Made by a program: the position numbers and the translations under genes
NCBI GenBank assembly: GCA_021785795.1
Contig: JAJYEK010000173.1
Location: 1 to 7,761 of the forward strand
Reading direction: 5' to 3'
Source: Pseudomonadota bacterium
GTDB lineage: Bacteria; Pseudomonadota; Gammaproteobacteria; Acidiferrobacterales; UBA6901
Length of the DNA stretch: 7,761 nucleotides
Notes under the pieces: model-generated
Database searches by the model: none
Told to the model about the DNA's origin: nothing
Seen by the model: only the letters and a program-made list of their open reading frames with translations
Part shown: positions 6,010-7,761 of the stretch, piece after piece
Layout: every line of letters begins with the position of its first letter
How positions within the stretch are numbered: position 1 is the first letter of the stretch

Positions 6010-6467
6010 CGTTCCTCACCCGGCCGCCTGGCGGCCGCCCTCGCAGTATTTACCGTCGAATCTGGACATTGGGCGTAGCAAACATGTACGACACATCATT
6101 CGCCACGGGGCCCGGCAAAAGCACGGTGGCCCCGAGAACACGGGCTCTCTGACGGATTCCCCGGATGCGAAGCGGAAATGAATGATCCACGCCCCCCCTC
6201 AACACAATCAGGAACACTTTGCCGAATATGAACATCCACGCACCACGACAGTAATCCTCAGACCCCTCAGCAGCCGCTTGCCCCCACGGACGTCAGAACC
6301 GGTACAGGGACTGTTCCTGTGTGGACTCGCCCCGGGCGATGGCGCATCCCTGCCCTGTCACCTGTCACCCGTCATTCCAACTGTTCATTGCGCACTTCGA
6401 TCATCACGTCCGACAGGTAAAGATAGCCTGGTCGCTGATCTCTCTTCGATTCCTGAGCGCCCAGGCA
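6010..6467. other. 458-base intergenic region upstream of the HAF gene
   Basis: No convincing gene lies here on either strand; the open frames that cross it have unlikely composition and no ribosome binding sites. It should hold the 3' end signals of the YVTN gene and the promoter of the HAF gene. Visible structures are a 7-base inverted repeat (CGGGGCC 6106-6112 / GGCCCCG 6128-6134), a 5-base dyad at 6304-6320, and a short direct repeat CTGTCAC CTGTCAC near 6354-6367. None has a terminator T run. I could not pick a convincing promoter. Confidence 0.5.
6021..6037 (-). promoter_or_regulatory. GC hairpin immediately upstream of the HAF gene ribosome binding site
   Basis: A perfect 7-base stem (CGGCCGC / GCGGCCG) with a 3-base loop ends about 3 bases before the GAGGAA motif and 11 bases before the ATG at 6009. 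In the HAF mRNA it would form next to the ribosome binding site and could affect translation or stability. Its function is inferred from position only. Confidence 0.3.
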
Positions 6468-7761
6468 CTACTGGATCGTCGCCCAGGTGGTGACGGACAT
6501 GGGATCACTGCCAGACCCGACTGTCGGGGTGGCCATCGCGGCCAGGGCGCCATTGCTGCCGATCGTGTATTCAGAGACGGTGTTGTCACCGTAATTCACG
6601 GCATAGACGTAGTGTCCCGAGGGATCGACGGTAAGAAAGTAGTCTTCACTCCCAGCGGCGACCATCTCCGGATTCATCGCCGTCAGGGTGCCATTGGTTC
6701 CGATCAGGCCCTGGAAAACTGAATCGTAGCCCGAGGAGACTGACTTGGTATCTCCTGCCACATAGACGTAGCGCCCCGAGGGATCGACGGCGATGGAATC
6801 CTGGTAACTTACGGGCCCGGTCGTGATTGTCGCCGGGCTCATCGCCGTCAGGATGCCGTTGGTGCCGATCCTAAACTGGGAGACCGTCGTGTACTGCACG
6901 TTTGTCACATAGACGTAACGCCCCGCGGGGTCGACAGTAACGGAGTCGGCCTCCAGTTCTGCCGCGACGGTCGGGGTCGCCATCGCGGTCAATACGCCGC
7001 CGGCGCCGATCGTGTACTCGGAGACCGTGCCGTCAGTGTAATTTGCCACATAGACGTAGCGCCCCGAGGGGTCGATGGCGATGGATTGGGGATTATTCCC
7101 CGCTGCAACCGTCGGGGTCGCCATGGGCGTCAACACGCCGCCCGTGCCGATGGTGTATTCAGAGACATTGGCGCTGAGGTCATTTGCCACGTAGGCGTAG
7201 CGCCCCGAGGGGTCGACGGCGATGGATTCGGGACCGTTCCCGGCCGCAACCGTCGGAGTGGCCATGGCAGTCAGGACGCCGTGGGCGCCGATCGTATACT
7301 CGGAAACGTCGTTATCGCCCTCATTCGCGACATACGCCGCGACCGGGGTCACCGTGACCGGCGTAGTGCCCTGGGTCATGGCGACTGCGTCAGGACCACT
7401 TTGGGTAGCCAGGGCGGGGACGACAAGGGCCGCGAGCTGACCCGTGCTGCCGATCGAGTACTCGGAGATGGTATTGCTGGTCTGATTCGTGACATACCCA
7501 TAGCGCCCCGTGGGATCGACGATGACGGAGCTGGGATAGCTTTCCGCCGCACCCGCAGGGACCGCCATCGCTGCTAGCGTGCCGTTACTGCCGATCGTGT
7601 ATTCGGAGACGGTGTTGTCGCCGCTATTCGTGACATACACATAATGCCCCGTGGGATCGACGGTGACAGCGACGGGACTGGTCCCGGCCGGCACCGTCGG
7701 GGTGGCCATGGGCGTCAACACGCCGCCTGTGCCGATCGTGTATTCGGAGACGGTGTTGTCG
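6468..7761 (-). CDS. YVTN / lactonase-like beta-propeller repeat protein (N-terminus beyond window)
   Basis: At least 431 codons are open from the right edge to TAG at 6468; the true start, signal peptide and earlier repeats lie outside the window. The frame stays open past an internal GTG at 7721, which is therefore unlikely to be the start. The protein consists of repeats of about 44-49 residues with VDPSGRYVYVAN, then TVSEYTIG, then NGVLTAMATPTVAAG. This is the pattern of YVTN-family and 7-bladed lactonase-like propellers. Eight full units plus a partial one are visible, more than one 7-bladed propeller needs. One unit begins with the variant TQGTTPVTVTPVAAYVAN in place of the VDPSG motif, and the seventh carries an insertion (GDTKSVSSGYDSVFQGLIG). 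The last unit ends in SVTTWATIQ. Secretion is likely from the family but not seen. Enzyme activity should not be assumed. Confidence 0.9.
   Translation of the reverse strand, partial: DNTVSEYTIGTGGVLTPMATPTVPAGTSPVAVTVDPTGHYVYVTNSGDNTVSEYTIGSNGTLAAMAVPAGAAESYPSSVIVDPTGRYGYVTNQTSNTISEYSIGSTGQLAALVVPALATQSGPDAVAMTQGTTPVTVTPVAAYVANEGDNDVSEYTIGAHGVLTAMATPTVAAGNGPESIAVDPSGRYAYVANDLSANVSEYTIGTGGVLTPMATPTVAAGNNPQSIAIDPSGRYVYVANYTDGTVSEYTIGAGGVLTAMATPTVAAELEADSVTVDPAGRYVYVTNVQYTTVSQFRIGTNGILTAMSPATITTGPVSYQDSIAVDPSGRYVYVAGDTKSVSSGYDSVFQGLIGTNGTLTAMNPEMVAAGSEDYFLTVDPSGHYVYAVNYGDNTVSEYTIGSNGALAAMATPTVGSGSDPMSVTTWATIQ
6471..7761 (-). repeat. Tandem beta-propeller repeat array at protein and DNA level
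   Basis: Repeat units follow each other at about 130-160 bases. Some DNA segments are identical: the 30 bases at 7591-7620 recur exactly at 7732-7761, 141 bases apart, and a near copy with single mismatches lies at about 6559-6588. The segment coding for the SGRYVYVAN part (CGCCCCGAGGG with the neighbouring GTCGACGG) also recurs several times. Such identity suggests recent duplication or gene conversion between blades. The array continues past the window edge. Confidence 0.85.

Noticed and set aside
4538..6066. Shared AATCTGGAC at 4539-4547 and 6059-6067 as possible element ends
   Set aside because: Nine bases is too short, the flanks do not match, and intact genes lie between.
6064..6096. 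Sigma-54-like promoter upstream of the HAF gene
   Set aside because: The minus strand has TTTGC near a TGT-containing element, but the GG-N10-GC spacing is not met.

Overview
The window is GC-rich and looks like part of a proteobacterial chromosome, most likely beta- or gammaproteobacterial. The reasons are a LysR regulator of proteobacterial type, clear Shine-Dalgarno starts, Sec signal peptides, a PEP-CTERM-like sorting tail (which implies an exosortase elsewhere in the genome) and an IS110-family remnant. The species cannot be fixed from the sequence.

Layout. At the left edge (1-914, minus) is a nearly complete LysR-family regulator that runs off the window. It is divergent from a small TM2-like membrane protein (1025-1552, plus), with an AT-rich shared promoter region between them. 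Convergent to that is a Yip1-family membrane protein with an extra soluble C-terminal domain (1665-2825, minus). Everything to the right is also on the minus strand. It comprises a short secreted ORF that looks like a frameshifted beta-propeller fragment (3020-3205), an unrecognised secreted protein (3452-4012), a decayed IS110-family transposase start (4124-4380) with possible IS left-end DNA upstream, and an unrecognised small His-containing secreted protein (4579-4938). Further right are a HAF-repeat protein with a PEP-CTERM-like tail (5074-6009), a 458-base gap, and the C-terminal part of a YVTN beta-propeller protein that runs off the right edge (6468-7761).

How the genes relate. From about 3000 to the right edge, the surviving genes encode exported or surface proteins. 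Each has its own ribosome binding site and a wide gap before the next, so they look like separately transcribed surface or secretome genes, not a tight operon. Nothing in the window shows a shared pathway. I see no tRNA, rRNA or CRISPR array.

The most interesting items are the IS110 remnant, whose decay can be reconstructed to one substitution plus one single-base deletion before truncation, and the single-base frameshift in a G run that would join two beta-propeller-like segments. I do not see convincing evidence of a new multi-gene system.
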